A stretch of DNA of 64,000 nt from Streptomyces sp. NBC_00285 (GCF_036174265.1 NZ_CP108055.1:2666001-2730000); one strand, 5' to 3'; counted from the first letter of the stretch, positions 22,703-32,397 are shown. Translations and numbers: made by a program. The notes: generated by a model from the sequence alone, not told the origin.

Positions 22703-23883
22703 CAGACCGACGCCTCCAGCTCCGCGTCGATCTTCTCGAGCAGCCGCTCCTGGATGTCGGCGACACCGATCTGCTGGACCAGTTCGGCGAAGAAGCCGCG
22801 GACCACCAGTCGGCGGGCGTCGTCGGCCGGGATGCCGCGGGCCATCAGGTAGAAGAGCTGCTCGTCGTCGAAGCGGCCGGTCGCACTCGCGTGTCCCGCT
22901 CCGACGATCTCGCCGGTCTCGATCTCCAGGTTCGGCACGGAGTCGACGCGGGCGCCGTCGGTCAGCACGAGGTTGCGGTTCATCTCGTACGTGTCGGTGC
23001 CCTCGGCGGTGGCCTCGATGAGCACGTCGCCGATCCACACCGCGTGGGCGCCCTCGCCCTGCAGCGCGCCCTTGTAGACGGCGTTGGACTTGCAGTGCGG
23101 GACGTTGTGGTCGACCAGGAGGCGGTGCTCCTGGTGCTGGCCGGCGTCCGTGAAGTACAGGCCGAACAGCTCGGCCTCGCCACCGGGCCCGGCGTAGGCC
23201 ACGCGCGGGTGCAGTCGTACGAGGTCGCCGCCGAAGGTGACGACGAACGACTTGAACGTGGCGTCCCGGCCGATCAGGGCGTTGTGCTGGCCGACGTGCA
23301 CTGCCTTGTCGTCCCAGTCCTGGACGGAGACGACGGTGAGCTTGGCGCCGTCGCCGACGATGTAGTCGACGTTGGCGGCGAGGACCGCGTCACCGGTGTG
23401 GTCGATGACGACGACGGCCTCGGCGAAGGCGCCCAGCTCGATCACCTGGTGGGCGAAGGCGGTGCCGCCCTCGCCGTGCACGGCGATCCGGACGGGCTCG
23501 GTGAGGACCGTCTCCTTGGGGACGGTGATCACGCCGGCCTCCTCGAACGCCGAGTACGCCTGGGCGGCGACGCGGTCCACCGGGGTGCCGGCCCTGCCGA
23601 GGCGGGCGTCGTCACGGCCGACAGCCTCGACGATGACGCCCTCGGGAGCCTGGACGTCGACCTTCACGCCGTCGCCGGTGGCGATCGCGGTGCCGTCGTG
23701 CAGCCCGCGCAGCCGCTCCAGCGGGGTGAACCGCCACTCCTCCTCGCGGCCGTGGGGGACCGGGAAGTCCGCCACGTCGAAGGAGGGGGGCGCGCTCATG
23801 CGCGTGGCGACGGTCGACTCGGCGGCAACGGCCACCGCGCCGGCGGTGGTCGACCCCACCGGAATACTCTGAGCCTCAGCCAT
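22702..23883 (-). CDS. sufD: Fe-S cluster assembly scaffold SufD
   Basis: Partner of SufB in the SufB-SufC2-SufD scaffold (393 aa). The N-terminal helical part has FPVPHGREEEWRFTPL at about 41-56. The central right-handed beta-helix continues to GDVLIEATAEGTDTYEMNRN, and the C-terminal helical domain has GHASATGRFDDEQLFYLMARG at about 332-352. The ATG is followed by an Ala-rich start. A 62-bp gap separates it from sufB, the largest within the operon. Confidence 0.96.
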   Translation of the reverse strand: MAEAQSIPVGSTTAGAVAVAAESTVATRMSAPPSFDVADFPVPHGREEEWRFTPLERLRGLHDGTAIATGDGVKVDVQAPEGVIVEAVGRDDARLGRAGTPVDRVAAQAYSAFEEAGVITVPKETVLTEPVRIAVHGEGGTAFAHQVIELGAFAEAVVVIDHTGDAVLAANVDYIVGDGAKLTVVSVQDWDDKAVHVGQHNALIGRDATFKSFVVTFGGDLVRLHPRVAYAGPGGEAELFGLYFTDAGQHQEHRLLVDHNVPHCKSNAVYKGALQGEGAHAVWIGDVLIEATAEGTDTYEMNRNLVLTDGARVDSVPNLEIETGEIVGAGHASATGRFDDEQLFYLMARGIPADDARRLVVRGFFAELVQQIGVADIQERLLEKIDAELEASV

Positions 23884-23945
23884 GGCTGTCGGTCTGCTCT
23901 CTTTCCTGCGTCAGAATTCGCTTGCTGCTTTACAGAAGACCGGTA

Positions 23946-25367
23946 TTAACCGACCGCACCTTCCATCTGCAGCTCGATCAGCCGGTTGAGTTCGAGGGCG
24001 TACTCCATCGGCAGTTCCTTCGCGATGGGCTCGACGAAGCCGCGCACGATCATGGCCATCGCCTCGAACTCGGTCATGCCCCGGCTCATCAGGTAGAAGA
24101 GCTGGTCGTCGCTGACCTTGGAGACGGTCGCCTCGTGGCCCATGGACACGTCGTCCTCGCGGACGTCCACGTAGGGGTACGTGTCGGAGCGGGAGATGGT
24201 GTCGACGAGCAGCGCGTCGCACAGCACGTTCGACTTGGAGCCGTGTGCGCCCTCGCCGATCTCGACGAGACCGCGGTAGGAGGTGCGGCCGCCGCCTCGC
24301 GCCACCGACTTGGAGACGATGTTGGAGGAGGTGTTCGGCGCCATGTGGACCATCTTGGAGCCGGCGTCCTGGTGCTGGCCCTCGCCCGCGAAGGCGATGG
24401 AGAGGGTCTCGCCCTTGGCGTGCTCGCCCATCAGGTAGACGGCCGGGTACTTCATGGTGACCTTGGAGCCGATGTTGCCGTCGATCCACTCCATGGTCGC
24501 GCCCTCGTATGCCACGGCGCGCTTGGTGACCAGGTTGTAGACGTTGTTCGACCAGTTCTGGATGGTCGTGTAACGGCAGCGGCCACCCTTCTTCACGATG
24601 ATCTCGACCACCGCGGAGTGCAGGGAGTCCGACGAGTAGATCGGCGCCGTACAACCCTCGACGTAGTGCACGTAGGCGCCCTCGTCGACGATGATCAGCG
24701 TCCGCTCGAACTGGCCCATGTTCTCCGTGTTGATACGGAAGTAGGCCTGGAGCGGAATCTCCACGTGCACGCCCTTCGGCACGTAGATGAAGGAGCCGCC
24801 GGACCACACCGCGGTGTTCAGCGACGCGAACTTGTTGTCGCCCACCGGGATGACGGTCCCGAAGTACTCCTTGAAGAGCTCCGGGTGCTCCTTCAGCGCC
24901 GTGTCGGTGTCCATGAAGATGACACCCTGCGCCTCAAGCTCTTCGTTGATCTGGTGGTAGACGACCTCGGACTCGTACTGGGCCGCGACACCGGCGACGA
25001 GGCGCTGCTTCTCCGCCTCGGGGATGCCGAGCTTGTCGTACGTGTTCTTGATGTCCTCGGGCAGGTCCTCCCAGGACTCCGCCTGCTTCTCCGTGGAGCG
25101 CACGAAGTACTTGATGTTGTCGAAGTCGATGCCGGAGAGGTCCGAGCCCCAGTTGGGCATGGGCTTCTTCTCAAAAAGACGCAGGCCCTTGAGGCGGAGC
25201 TTGGTCATCCACTCCGGCTCGGACTTCTTTGCGGAGATGTCCTTGACGACGTCCTCGTTGATACCGCGCTTCGCAGAGGCGCCGGCGGTGTCGGAGTCGG
25301 CCCAGCCGTATTCGTACGTGCCCAGGCCCTCGAGCTCAGGGTGGGCGGTCTCCGTGGGGAGAGTCAT
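23946..25367 (-). CDS. sufB: Fe-S cluster assembly scaffold SufB
   Basis: Core scaffold on which clusters form (473 aa, no intein insertion). Diagnostic segments are [39 protein letters not shown] with its cysteine, [19 protein letters not shown], and the C-terminal [20 protein letters not shown] and [19 protein letters not shown]. The ATG overlaps the sufR stop by ATGA, so the repressor and the first structural gene are coupled. Confidence 0.97.
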   Translation of the reverse strand: MTLPTETAHPELEGLGTYEYGWADSDTAGASAKRGINEDVVKDISAKKSEPEWMTKLRLKGLRLFEKKPMPNWGSDLSGIDFDNIKYFVRSTEKQAESWEDLPEDIKNTYDKLGIPEAEKQRLVAGVAAQYESEVVYHQINEELEAQGVIFMDTDTALKEHPELFKEYFGTVIPVGDNKFASLNTAVWSGGSFIYVPKGVHVEIPLQAYFRINTENMGQFERTLIIVDEGAYVHYVEGCTAPIYSSDSLHSAVVEIIVKKGGRCRYTTIQNWSNNVYNLVTKRAVAYEGATMEWIDGNIGSKVTMKYPAVYLMGEHAKGETLSIAFAGEGQHQDAGSKMVHMAPNTSSNIVSKSVARGGGRTSYRGLVEIGEGAHGSKSNVLCDALLVDTISRSDTYPYVDVREDDVSMGHEATVSKVSDDQLFYLMSRGMTEFEAMAMIVRGFVEPIAKELPMEYALELNRLIELQMEGAVG

Positions 25368-26107
25368 GCGGGGTTCCTCCCGGCCGTGCTTGCAGATGCG
25401 TTATGGGTGTTCTTGGAAATCTTGGGGATGAACGTGGTGCAGACGCCGTCACCGTGGGCGATGGTCGCGAGCCGCTGGACGTGCGTCCCGAGCAGCTGCG
25501 AGAAGATCTCCGTCTCGGCATCGCACAGCTGCGGGAACTTCTCCGCGACATGGGCCACCGGACAGTGGTGCTGGCAGAGCTGCTCGCCGACCGGTGCGCT
25601 GCGCGCCGTAGCAGCGTACCCGTCCGCGCTCAGCGCCCTGGCCAGGGCTTCGGTGCGCTCCTCGGGGGCGGCGGCCTCGACGGCCTCGCGGTACCCGGCG
25701 GCCTGCTCGGCGATTCGCGCGCGGGCGAAGGCGACGACCGCCTCGTCCCCGCCGAACCGTTCCTGGATCCAGCGCAGGGCGTCCGCGGCGAGCTTGTCGT
25801 AGGACTGGTCGAAGGCGTCCCGGCCGCAGTCGGTGAGCGCGAAGACCTTGGCGGGGCGGCCACGCGTCCGCGCGCCGTACACCCGCTGCTCGCGTGCCTC
25901 CACGACGTCGTCGGCCACCAGCGCGTCCAGATGGCGTCGTACGGCCGCGTGTGTCAGGCCCAGCCGTCCGGCCAGCTCGGCGACGGTCGAGGGGCCGAGG
26001 TCCAGGATGGATCGCGCGACGCGGTTGCGGGTGGACCGCTCACCGGTCGCGAGCTCCTCCTGTGGGGCCCCCGTGGGGGTCGCCCGAGCCTCGCCGACGT
26101 TTTTCAC
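25364..26107 (-). CDS. sufR: SufR, Fe-S sensing repressor of the suf operon
   Basis: Winged-helix repressor (247 aa) of the DeoR/ArsR-like SufR group, first gene of the operon. The HTH lies at about 38-60 ([20 protein letters not shown]) with the [14 protein letters not shown] wing after it. Three cysteines near the C-terminus (Cys178 and Cys182 in CQHHC, Cys195) can hold a cluster, as in known SufR. The GTG at 26107 is preferred over the frame upstream because the sequence before it is promoter-like and a SufR operator overlaps this codon. With that start the mRNA would be leaderless or nearly so, which is common in actinobacteria. An upstream start near 26179 cannot be ruled out. Confidence 0.93.
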   Translation of the reverse strand: MKNVGEARATPTGAPQEELATGERSTRNRVARSILDLGPSTVAELAGRLGLTHAAVRRHLDALVADDVVEAREQRVYGARTRGRPAKVFALTDCGRDAFDQSYDKLAADALRWIQERFGGDEAVVAFARARIAEQAAGYREAVEAAAPEERTEALARALSADGYAATARSAPVGEQLCQHHCPVAHVAEKFPQLCDAETEIFSQLLGTHVQRLATIAHGDGVCTTFIPKISKNTHNASASTAGRNPA

Positions 26108-26120
26108 AACACCATTGTTG
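26107..26120. promoter_or_regulatory. SufR operator (CAAC-N6-GTTG)
   Basis: CAACACCATTGTTG is an exact CAAC-N6-GTTG palindrome, the motif described for SufR binding. It overlaps the proposed GTG start of sufR and so would block transcription of the whole suf operon when SufR carries its cluster. Confidence 0.8.
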
Positions 26121-26179
26121 CGTAATTCCTCAGGACCAGGCAAGCCGCACCCCGTCCGCCGGACGGTGCCATGCATCAC

Positions 26180-26198
26180 TTAGGTATTCCTAACCTGA
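26180..26198. promoter_or_regulatory. candidate iron box (DmdR/IdeR-type)
   Basis: TTAGGTATTCCTAACCTGA agrees with the 19-bp iron-box consensus TTAGGTTAGGCTAACCTAA at 14 positions, with both outer arms (TTAGGT and CTAACCT) intact and the centre divergent. It lies about 70 bp upstream of the sufR start and about 70 bp before the divergent acetyltransferase gene, so iron control of either is possible. Confidence 0.5.
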
Positions 26199-26268
26199 CC
26201 TGCGGGAACGATCTTTGATCGATCAAAGCGGTGGTTTTTCGGCGGCCGGTCGGGGACACTCCCGAAGC

Positions 26269-27153
26269 ATGCCGAAACCACCTCCCACCGGCCCTCTTGT
26301 CACCCGCGGCAGCATCGCGGCGGAGCTGCGCGAACTGGGTGTCCGCAGCGGCGAGACCCTGCTCGTGCACTCCTCCCTCAGCTCCCTCGGCTGGGTCTGC
26401 GGAGGACCCGTCGCGGTGGTCCAGGGCCTGCTCGACATCCTGGCCCCGGACGGCACGCTCGTGGTCCCCACCCAGACCGGCGAACTCTCGGACCCGGCCC
26501 TGTGGAGCAACCCTCCGGTGCCCGAGGACTGGTGGGACACGATCCGCAGGGCCATGCCCGCCTACGACCCCCTCGTCACGCCCTCCCGCGGCGTCGGCGT
26601 GATCCCGGAGACCGTCCGCACCTGGCCCGGTGCCCTGCGCAGCGCGCACCCGCAGACCTCCTTCGCGGCGATCGGCGCCCGCGCCCACGAGGTCGTCGAC
26701 GGCCACGCCCACGACTGCCGCCTGGGCGAGCACAGCCCGCTCGCCCGTCTGGAGGCGATGCACGCACGCGTGCTGCTCCTCGGCGCGGGCTACGACACGT
26801 GCACGAGCTTCCATCTCGCCGAGTACCGCGTCCCGACCCCACTGGTGCGGGTCGGCCGCCCGGGAGCGGCCGGCTGGGAGGTGGTGACGGAGGTGTCGAT
26901 CACCTCCGACCGCTTCGACGAACTGGGCTACGACTTCGAGCGGGACCGGCGGTCCGTCGTCGTACGGGGAAAGGTGGGCGCGGCCGACGTACGACTGTTC
27001 CCGGTGGCGGACGCGGTGCGGTACGCGCAGCGGTGGCTGACGCTGCACCGCTCGCGGGAGGACGTGCTCGGGTACGCCCGGGGCGGGGACCCCGGCGGGG
27101 ACCCGGGTGGAGATCCTGCACCCGGCCGTCTGCGGCGCGGACGGCGAACCTAG
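26269..27153 (+). CDS. aminoglycoside 3-N-acetyltransferase family protein
   Basis: A 294-residue member of the AAC(3)/antibiotic N-acetyltransferase family, which transfers acetyl from acetyl-CoA to an amino group. Family motifs: VHSSLSSLGWVCGGPVAV at about 33-50, GTLVVPTQTGE, TPSRGVGVIPETVRTWPGALRSAHP with the conserved serine-histidine region near 105-130, and GAGYDTCTSFHLAEY. All the expected acetyl-CoA contacts seem present, but real aminoglycoside resistance is unproven. The C-terminus has a GGDP triplicate and a basic tail, typical of slippage. The start is an ATG about 70 bp past the iron-box-like site. The ABC exporter genes follow. Confidence 0.88.
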   Translation: MPKPPPTGPLVTRGSIAAELRELGVRSGETLLVHSSLSSLGWVCGGPVAVVQGLLDILAPDGTLVVPTQTGELSDPALWSNPPVPEDWWDTIRRAMPAYDPLVTPSRGVGVIPETVRTWPGALRSAHPQTSFAAIGARAHEVVDGHAHDCRLGEHSPLARLEAMHARVLLLGAGYDTCTSFHLAEYRVPTPLVRVGRPGAAGWEVVTEVSITSDRFDELGYDFERDRRSVVVRGKVGAADVRLFPVADAVRYAQRWLTLHRSREDVLGYARGGDPGGDPGGDPAPGRLRRGRRT

Positions 27154-27164
27154 ACTCGGGTCCC

Positions 27165-28088
27165 ATGCGAAGTGAGCCCGTGGTCCAGGTCCACGCCCTG
27201 GTGAAGCGGTACGGCACGAAAACCGCCGTGGACGGCCTCGACCTGGTGGCCCGGGCGGGCGTGACCGCCGTACTCGGGCCCAACGGCGCGGGCAAGACGA
27301 CGACCGTCGAGACCTGCGAGGGATACCGCACGCCGGACTCCGGCACGGTCCGCGTCCTGGGCCTCGACCCGGTGCGCCAGGCTCGCGAGCTGCACCCCCG
27401 GATCGGGGTGATGCTCCAGTCCGGCGGCGTGTACTCCAGTGCCCGCGCCGACGAGATGCTGCGGCACGTGGCCCGGCTGCACGCGCACCCGCTGGACGTG
27501 GACGCGCTGATCGAGCGACTGGGCCTGGGCGACTGCGGCAGGACGACGTACCGCCGCCTCTCCGGCGGCCAGCAGCAGCGCCTGGCGCTGGCCATGGCGG
27601 TCGTGGGCCGCCCGGAGCTGGTGTTCCTGGACGAGCCGACCGCCGGCCTCGACCCCCAGGCCCGCCACGCCACCTGGGACCTGGTCCGCGACCTTCGCGC
27701 GGACGGCGTCTCGGTCATCCTCACCACGCACTACATGGACGAGGCCGAGCGGCTCGCCGACGACGTGGCGATCATCGACGGCGGCCGGGTCATCGCCCAG
27801 GGCACCCCGGAGGAGCTGTGCCGCGGCGGCGCGGAGAACACCCTGCGCTTCATGGGCCGCCCGGGCCTGGACGTGGGGTCCCTGCTCAAGGCGCTCCCGG
27901 CGGACTGCACAGCGGTCGAGCTGACCCCCGGCTCCTACCGGGTCGGCGGCAAGGTCGACCCGCAGCTGCTCGCGACGGTGACGTCGTGGTGTGCGCAGCA
28001 CGGGGTGATGCCGGAGCGGATCTCGGTCGAACGGCACACGCTGGAAGACGTATTCCTGGAACTGACGGGTAAGGAGCTGCGCACGTGA
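27165..28088 (+). CDS. ABC transporter ATP-binding protein (drug/exporter type)
   Basis: Cytoplasmic ATPase of an ABC-2 exporter (307 aa). Walker A is GPNGAGKTTT at about 40-49, the signature LSGGQQQRLALAMAV at about 132-146, and Walker B LVFLDEPTAGLD with the switch histidine in ILTTHYMDEAERLADDV. The C-terminal ~90 residues form the extra domain common in DrrA-type exporters. The ATG lies 11 bases after the acetyltransferase stop, and its own stop overlaps the permease start, so the three genes are likely one transcript. Exported substrate unknown. Confidence 0.94.
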   Translation: MRSEPVVQVHALVKRYGTKTAVDGLDLVARAGVTAVLGPNGAGKTTTVETCEGYRTPDSGTVRVLGLDPVRQARELHPRIGVMLQSGGVYSSARADEMLRHVARLHAHPLDVDALIERLGLGDCGRTTYRRLSGGQQQRLALAMAVVGRPELVFLDEPTAGLDPQARHATWDLVRDLRADGVSVILTTHYMDEAERLADDVAIIDGGRVIAQGTPEELCRGGAENTLRFMGRPGLDVGSLLKALPADCTAVELTPGSYRVGGKVDPQLLATVTSWCAQHGVMPERISVERHTLEDVFLELTGKELRT

Positions 28089-28855
28089 CGGCCACCGGTC
28101 TCCACACGCCGAAGCCGGGCGCGGCACCCCTGGGACGCATGATCGCGACCCAGGCCGCCCTGGAGACGAAGATGCTGCTGCGCAACGGCGAGCAGCTCCT
28201 GTTGACGGTGGTGATCCCGACCCTGCTCCTGGTCCTCTTCAGCTCGGTGGACATCGTCGACACGGGCACGGGCAGGTCGGTGGACTTCCTCACCCCCGGC
28301 ATCCTCGCCCTCGCGGTCATGTCCACGGCGTTCACGGGTCAGGCCATCGCCACGGGCTTCGAACGCCGCTACGGCGTGCTGAAGCGCCTGGCGTCCTCCC
28401 CGCTCCCCCGCTGGGGTCTGATGACGGCGAAGACGGCGTCGGTCCTGGTCACGGAGATCCTGCAGGTGGCGCTGCTGACGGTGATCGCCCTCGCCCTGGG
28501 CTGGAACCCGCACGGCAACCCCCTCGCAGTCCTCCTGCTCCTCATCCTGGGCACGGCGGCCTTCTCCGGCCTCGGCCTGCTGATGGCGGGCACCCTGAAG
28601 GCGGAGGCCACGCTGGCCGCCGCCAACCTGGTGTTCCTGCTCCTGCTGGTCGGCGGCGGAGTCATCGTCCCCCTGGACAAGTTCCCCCAGGGCGCCCAGG
28701 ACGTCCTCGGCCTGCTGCCGATCTCGGCCCTCTCGGACGGCCTGCGGGACGTGCTGCAGCACGGGGCCGGAACGCCGTGGGGGGATCTGGGAATCCTGGC
28801 GGTGTGGGGGGTTGTGGGGCTGGCGTTGGCCGGGAAGTTCTTCCGCTGGGAGTGA
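28085..28855 (+). CDS. ABC-2 type transporter permease
   Basis: Membrane part (256 aa) of the exporter. About six transmembrane segments: LLLTVVIPTLLLVLF near 38, LTPGILALAVMSTAF near 70, ILQVALLTVIALAL, LLLLILGTAAFSGLGLLM, LVFLLLLVGGGVIVP and the C-terminal ILAVWGVVGLALAG. The ERRYGVLKRLASSPLPR loop is the conserved cytoplasmic coupling segment. The GTG start overlaps the ATPase stop by GTGA. Probably works as a dimer with two ATPase subunits. ctaA lies 6 kb away and is not part of this unit. Confidence 0.93.
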   Translation: MTATGLHTPKPGAAPLGRMIATQAALETKMLLRNGEQLLLTVVIPTLLLVLFSSVDIVDTGTGRSVDFLTPGILALAVMSTAFTGQAIATGFERRYGVLKRLASSPLPRWGLMTAKTASVLVTEILQVALLTVIALALGWNPHGNPLAVLLLLILGTAAFSGLGLLMAGTLKAEATLAAANLVFLLLLVGGGVIVPLDKFPQGAQDVLGLLPISALSDGLRDVLQHGAGTPWGDLGILAVWGVVGLALAGKFFRWE

Positions 28856-28884
28856 CGTTCGCGGAGAGCGGGAAGAGACGCACA

Positions 28885-31008
28885 ATGTTCGAGTCCGCGG
28901 ATTCGTCGAGTGTGCGAGCACTACAACCTCTGCTGCACGACGTGGTGATCTGCGTCGCGGCCCCGTCCTTCGCCGCCTCACCACGGGACGGACAACTGCG
29001 TGGCGTGCGCGCGGACGGGTTCTACGGTCACGACCGCAGGCTTCTGCACACCGCGTGCCTGCTGGTGGACGGCCGGGAACCCGAGCCGATCGGGCTGCAA
29101 CCACTGGGCCCCGACCGGGTGCGGTTCAGCTCCGTCCACCGCTATGCCGGGGCCCGCACGGACGACCCCACCGTGATCATCGAGCGGGTACGCACCGCGG
29201 GTGAGGGCGAGACCGTCCTCCTGCGCAACGTCGGCGTCACGACCCGCCGATTACGCGTCGAGCTCGCCCTCGCCACCGACCTCGCCGACATCGCCGCCGT
29301 CAAGCGCGGCGATCCGCAGACCGCCATACGCTGCACGGTCGTTCAGGACGCGACCGGCCTGGAATGGCGGACGGACACGGCCCGCTCCGAAGTCCGCGCC
29401 ACGGGCGACGGCGCGCTGCCGGAGGTCACCGACGGCCCGGAAGGCGGCACCTTCGCATGGCCCCGGATGCTGCTCAGACCCGGCGAGAGCCGGCGGATCG
29501 GGCTCACCGTCGCCGGCGGAGCAGTTCCCGCCCCGCCCGGTCACCCCGAAGCCCCACGCTCCGCGGCGCCCTGGACCGAGCCCGTCGTGCAGGGGGACCG
29601 GCGACTGGTCGAGTTGGTGCGCCACGGCCTCGGTGACCTGCGCGCGCTGCGCCTGGCGGATCCCGACCGCACGGACCCGGAGGACCAGTTCATCGCGGCG
29701 GGGTGCCCGTGGTACCTGACACTTTTCGGCCGCGATTCGATCTGGTCGGCGCGGATGATGCTGCCCCTGGGCACGGACCTGGCCCGCGGCACCCTGTGGG
29801 CGCTGGCCCGCCGACAGGGCACGGCGCACGACGTGTTCCGGGAGGAGGCACCGGGCCGCATCCTGCACGAACTGCGCCCGGCCGATGCCGAACACGGCCA
29901 CGGACTGCGCCTGCCGTCCCGCTACTACGGCTCGGTCGACGCGACCCCGCTGTTCGTGTCCCTCCTGGTCGATGCCTGGCACTGGGGGCTGCCGGACGCG
30001 GAGACGGACGCCTTGCTGCCGTACGCGGAACGGGCCATGGACTGGGTCGTGGAGACGAGCAACGACGACGACGACGGCTTCCTGCGCTACTACCCGCGAG
30101 CCGGAGGGCTGCGTCACCAGTCGTGGAAGGACAGCGAGGACGCGGTCCGGGACGCGGCAGGCCGCCGTATCGAGCCGCCGTTGGCGCTGTGCGAGGTGCA
30201 GGGATACGCCTACGAGGCGGCGACCGGCTTGGCCGGACTGCTGTCGTCCCGAGGCCGCGTCGAGGCCTCCGAGCGGCTGCGCACCTGGGCGGCGTCCCTG
30301 CGCAAACGCTTCGCCGACGCCTTCTGGTTACCGTCCCCGCAGGGCCCGGCCGCCCGCTACGTGGCCATCGCCGTCGGCCGGGGCCGGAAGCCGGTCAGCG
30401 GTCCCGCGTCCAACATGGGCCAGTTGCTGTCCACGGGCATCCTGGACGCGGACGGCTGCCAGGACGTGGCGGCCTGGCTGGCCGCGAGCGAGCTGAACTC
30501 CGGCTGGGGGCTGCGCAGCCGCTCCGCGGCCCTGGGCGGCTACAACCCGATGAGCTACCACGGCGGTTCGGTCTGGACCCATGACACGGCGATAGCGATC
30601 CACGGACTGTGCACAGCCGGCTGCCACACCGAGGCCTACGCGCTCACGGACGGCCTCCTGGACGCGGCGACACGTTTCGAGTACCGGATGCCGGAACTCT
30701 ACGGCGGCGACCACCGCACCCCCGGCTCACCCGCGCCCCTGGCGTATCCCGCCGCCTGCCGCCCACAGGGCTGGTCGGCCGCCTCCGGAGTGGCGCTCCT
30801 CTCCGCCCTGCTCGGGCTGCACCCCGACGCCTCGGACCGGACACTGCGGCTCCGTCCGATGCCGGCAGAACTTCTCGGACCGATGTCGGTCATGGGGGTA
30901 CGGCTGGCCGGGGCGACGCTCAAGATCGGGACGACCCGCTCGGGCGGGGTGAAGGTGACTGGGCTGCCCGCCGGCTGGGAGCACCCCACCGATCCACCGC
31001 ACGGGTGA
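28885..31008 (+). CDS. glycogen debranching-like glycosidase (amylo-alpha-1,6-glucosidase family)
   Basis: A 707-residue protein of the glycogen debranching N-terminal domain plus GH15/MGH1-like (alpha/alpha)6 barrel group. Residues ~5-230 are the beta-rich N-terminal domain (DGQLRGVRADGFYGHDRRLL). The barrel starts with CPWYLTLFGRDSIWSARMML near residue 280, and the acid and base candidates lie in SWKDSEDAV and in the SYHGGSVWTHDTAIAIHG and PELYGGDHR segments. Likely acts on trehalose-like, glycogen or storage glucan branches, but substrate is inferred. No signal peptide. Its end overlaps the convergent glycosyltransferase gene by 89 bases. Confidence 0.88.
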   Translation: MFESADSSSVRALQPLLHDVVICVAAPSFAASPRDGQLRGVRADGFYGHDRRLLHTACLLVDGREPEPIGLQPLGPDRVRFSSVHRYAGARTDDPTVIIERVRTAGEGETVLLRNVGVTTRRLRVELALATDLADIAAVKRGDPQTAIRCTVVQDATGLEWRTDTARSEVRATGDGALPEVTDGPEGGTFAWPRMLLRPGESRRIGLTVAGGAVPAPPGHPEAPRSAAPWTEPVVQGDRRLVELVRHGLGDLRALRLADPDRTDPEDQFIAAGCPWYLTLFGRDSIWSARMMLPLGTDLARGTLWALARRQGTAHDVFREEAPGRILHELRPADAEHGHGLRLPSRYYGSVDATPLFVSLLVDAWHWGLPDAETDALLPYAERAMDWVVETSNDDDDGFLRYYPRAGGLRHQSWKDSEDAVRDAAGRRIEPPLALCEVQGYAYEAATGLAGLLSSRGRVEASERLRTWAASLRKRFADAFWLPSPQGPAARYVAIAVGRGRKPVSGPASNMGQLLSTGILDADGCQDVAAWLAASELNSGWGLRSRSAALGGYNPMSYHGGSVWTHDTAIAIHGLCTAGCHTEAYALTDGLLDAATRFEYRMPELYGGDHRTPGSPAPLAYPAACRPQGWSAASGVALLSALLGLHPDASDRTLRLRPMPAELLGPMSVMGVRLAGATLKIGTTRSGGVKVTGLPAGWEHPTDPPHG

Positions 31009-32227
31009 GGAGGTCCCGCGGCCACCTTCGGCGCGGAGCGACCCTGAGCGCGTCGGCGTACGCGCCGATCAGCGGGGGCAGGCGTCGGTGTTCGAGGTCG
31101 AAGTCCTCCCGCACCCGCTTGCGCGCGGCGAGGCCGACGTCTCTGGCCAGGCCCGGGCTGCGCAGCAGACGGACAATGCAGTCCGCGAGGCCGTCGACAT
31201 CCCCGGGAGCGACCAGGAATCCCGACACATCGTGCTCCCCGATGCCCTCCGCGAGGCCACCCACCTCGGTGGCGATCACCGGGCGCGCGGCGCACATCGC
31301 CTCCAGTGCGGCAAGCCCCATGGGTTCGGCGAACAGGGACGGACAGACCACCACCCGCGCCCGGGAGTACAGGTCGACCATGCCGTCCACGCCTGCCCGC
31401 TCAAAACGCACTCGATCAGGCTCCGGAAGAAATTTCACCCATTCCTGCACGGAATCACGGAATCCGACTTTCTCGCCATGGAAATCGATCGAGTCCGGGG
31501 CGTCCATGAGAACCAGATACGGCCGGACCGGCAGATCCTCCTTGATGACCTTGGCCATGGCTTTCACCGCCATCTCCGCACCCTTGTCAGGAATGAGACG
31601 AGCCGGCAGAAGAATGACGGCCTCGTCGTTCTCCGGCGGATCGACAAGTTCCGGAACCTGCAGATAGGGCTCGGTGTCGATGCCGAGGTACATCGGCTTC
31701 GCACAGGTCACGCCCAGCACATCCGCGCAGGCTTGCCGGAGGAATTCGGAGACCGCGAAGTGCACGTCGAAGCGACTGCACGGCCGGGCCAGCCGAACGC
31801 TCTCGGTCTCTCTCCAGATGCTGTGGTAGGTATGCATCAGCACCAGCCCCAGCGAGTCCCGCAGCTCGAGCAGCGCCTCCGCCGGAGCCGACGAGAAATG
31901 GTGCAGATTGTGGCCGTGCACCAACTGGATCTCCCGCTCGGACAATTCCGCGCGGAACCAATCCCGCAGGGCCTGCCGCTCCGCACTGTCCCCCGTGGCC
32001 CGGGACAGATCGAGCCCCGGGTGCCGCAGCACCTCGACCCCCTCTCCCGGAGGCGTCCTCGCGTCGGGCGTCCCTGTGAACACCGTCACCCGGTGCCCCT
32101 GCCGGGCCAGCAGCCGGGAGCAGTTCCACAGATAGGACTCGACCCCGCCGACCGTGGGCGGAAACGCCCAGTGGACCAGGGCGATGTCCAGCCCTTTCGG
32201 GGTCCGTGAACCGCTCTCCTGTCGCAC
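30920..32227 (-). CDS. family 4 glycosyltransferase (GT-B)
   Basis: Retaining GT-B glycosyltransferase of 435 aa, adding sugar from a nucleotide donor to an unknown acceptor. The N-terminal acceptor domain opens LDIALVHWAFPPTVGGVESY near residue 12. The C-terminal donor domain has LPARLIPDKGAEMAVKAM and the E-x7-E-like loop CPSLFAEPMGLAALEAM around residue 320. The GTG start has GGAGG 5 bases upstream, better than the longer frame above it. The last ~30 residues, a Ser/Pro/Arg tail, lie antisense within the 3' end of the glycosidase gene and look like a read-through extension. Unique function not clear. Confidence 0.9.
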   Translation of the reverse strand: MRQESGSRTPKGLDIALVHWAFPPTVGGVESYLWNCSRLLARQGHRVTVFTGTPDARTPPGEGVEVLRHPGLDLSRATGDSAERQALRDWFRAELSEREIQLVHGHNLHHFSSAPAEALLELRDSLGLVLMHTYHSIWRETESVRLARPCSRFDVHFAVSEFLRQACADVLGVTCAKPMYLGIDTEPYLQVPELVDPPENDEAVILLPARLIPDKGAEMAVKAMAKVIKEDLPVRPYLVLMDAPDSIDFHGEKVGFRDSVQEWVKFLPEPDRVRFERAGVDGMVDLYSRARVVVCPSLFAEPMGLAALEAMCAARPVIATEVGGLAEGIGEHDVSGFLVAPGDVDGLADCIVRLLRSPGLARDVGLAARKRVREDFDLEHRRLPPLIGAYADALRVAPRRRWPRDLLTRAVDRWGAPSRRAAQSPSPRPSGSSRS

Positions 32228-32397
32228 TGCCGCCTCCGGGCGCCCTCGCCACCGTGCTCGGGCCGGACCCGGTAAACGGCAGAACAAACTTTCGCGAGCC
32301 GGGATCGTATTGCACGGCGCGGCTCGCCGTTCGCCTCTTTAACGAATCGGTTGCTCACCGGTTGCGAAGAAGGGAAGAAGGGGAAACTGAAGATTAG
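32228..32397. promoter_or_regulatory. divergent promoter region of the glycosyltransferase and STAND gene
   Basis: A 170-bp gap of lower GC with T-rich and A-rich tracts (AACAAACTTTCG, GAAGAAGGGAAGAAGGGG) separates the two divergent genes. It must hold both promoters. No -35/-10 pair is convincing enough to place. Confidence 0.4.

Noticed and set aside
24000..25800. Long plus-strand frame opposite sufB and sufR (626 codons)
   Set aside because: Composition is Val/Leu/Arg/His/Asp-rich antisense of strongly conserved genes; typical GC-rich shadow.
27080..27140. GGDP triplet repeat as a functional motif in the acetyltransferase
   Set aside because: It lies in a low-complexity C-terminal tail and is best explained by slippage.
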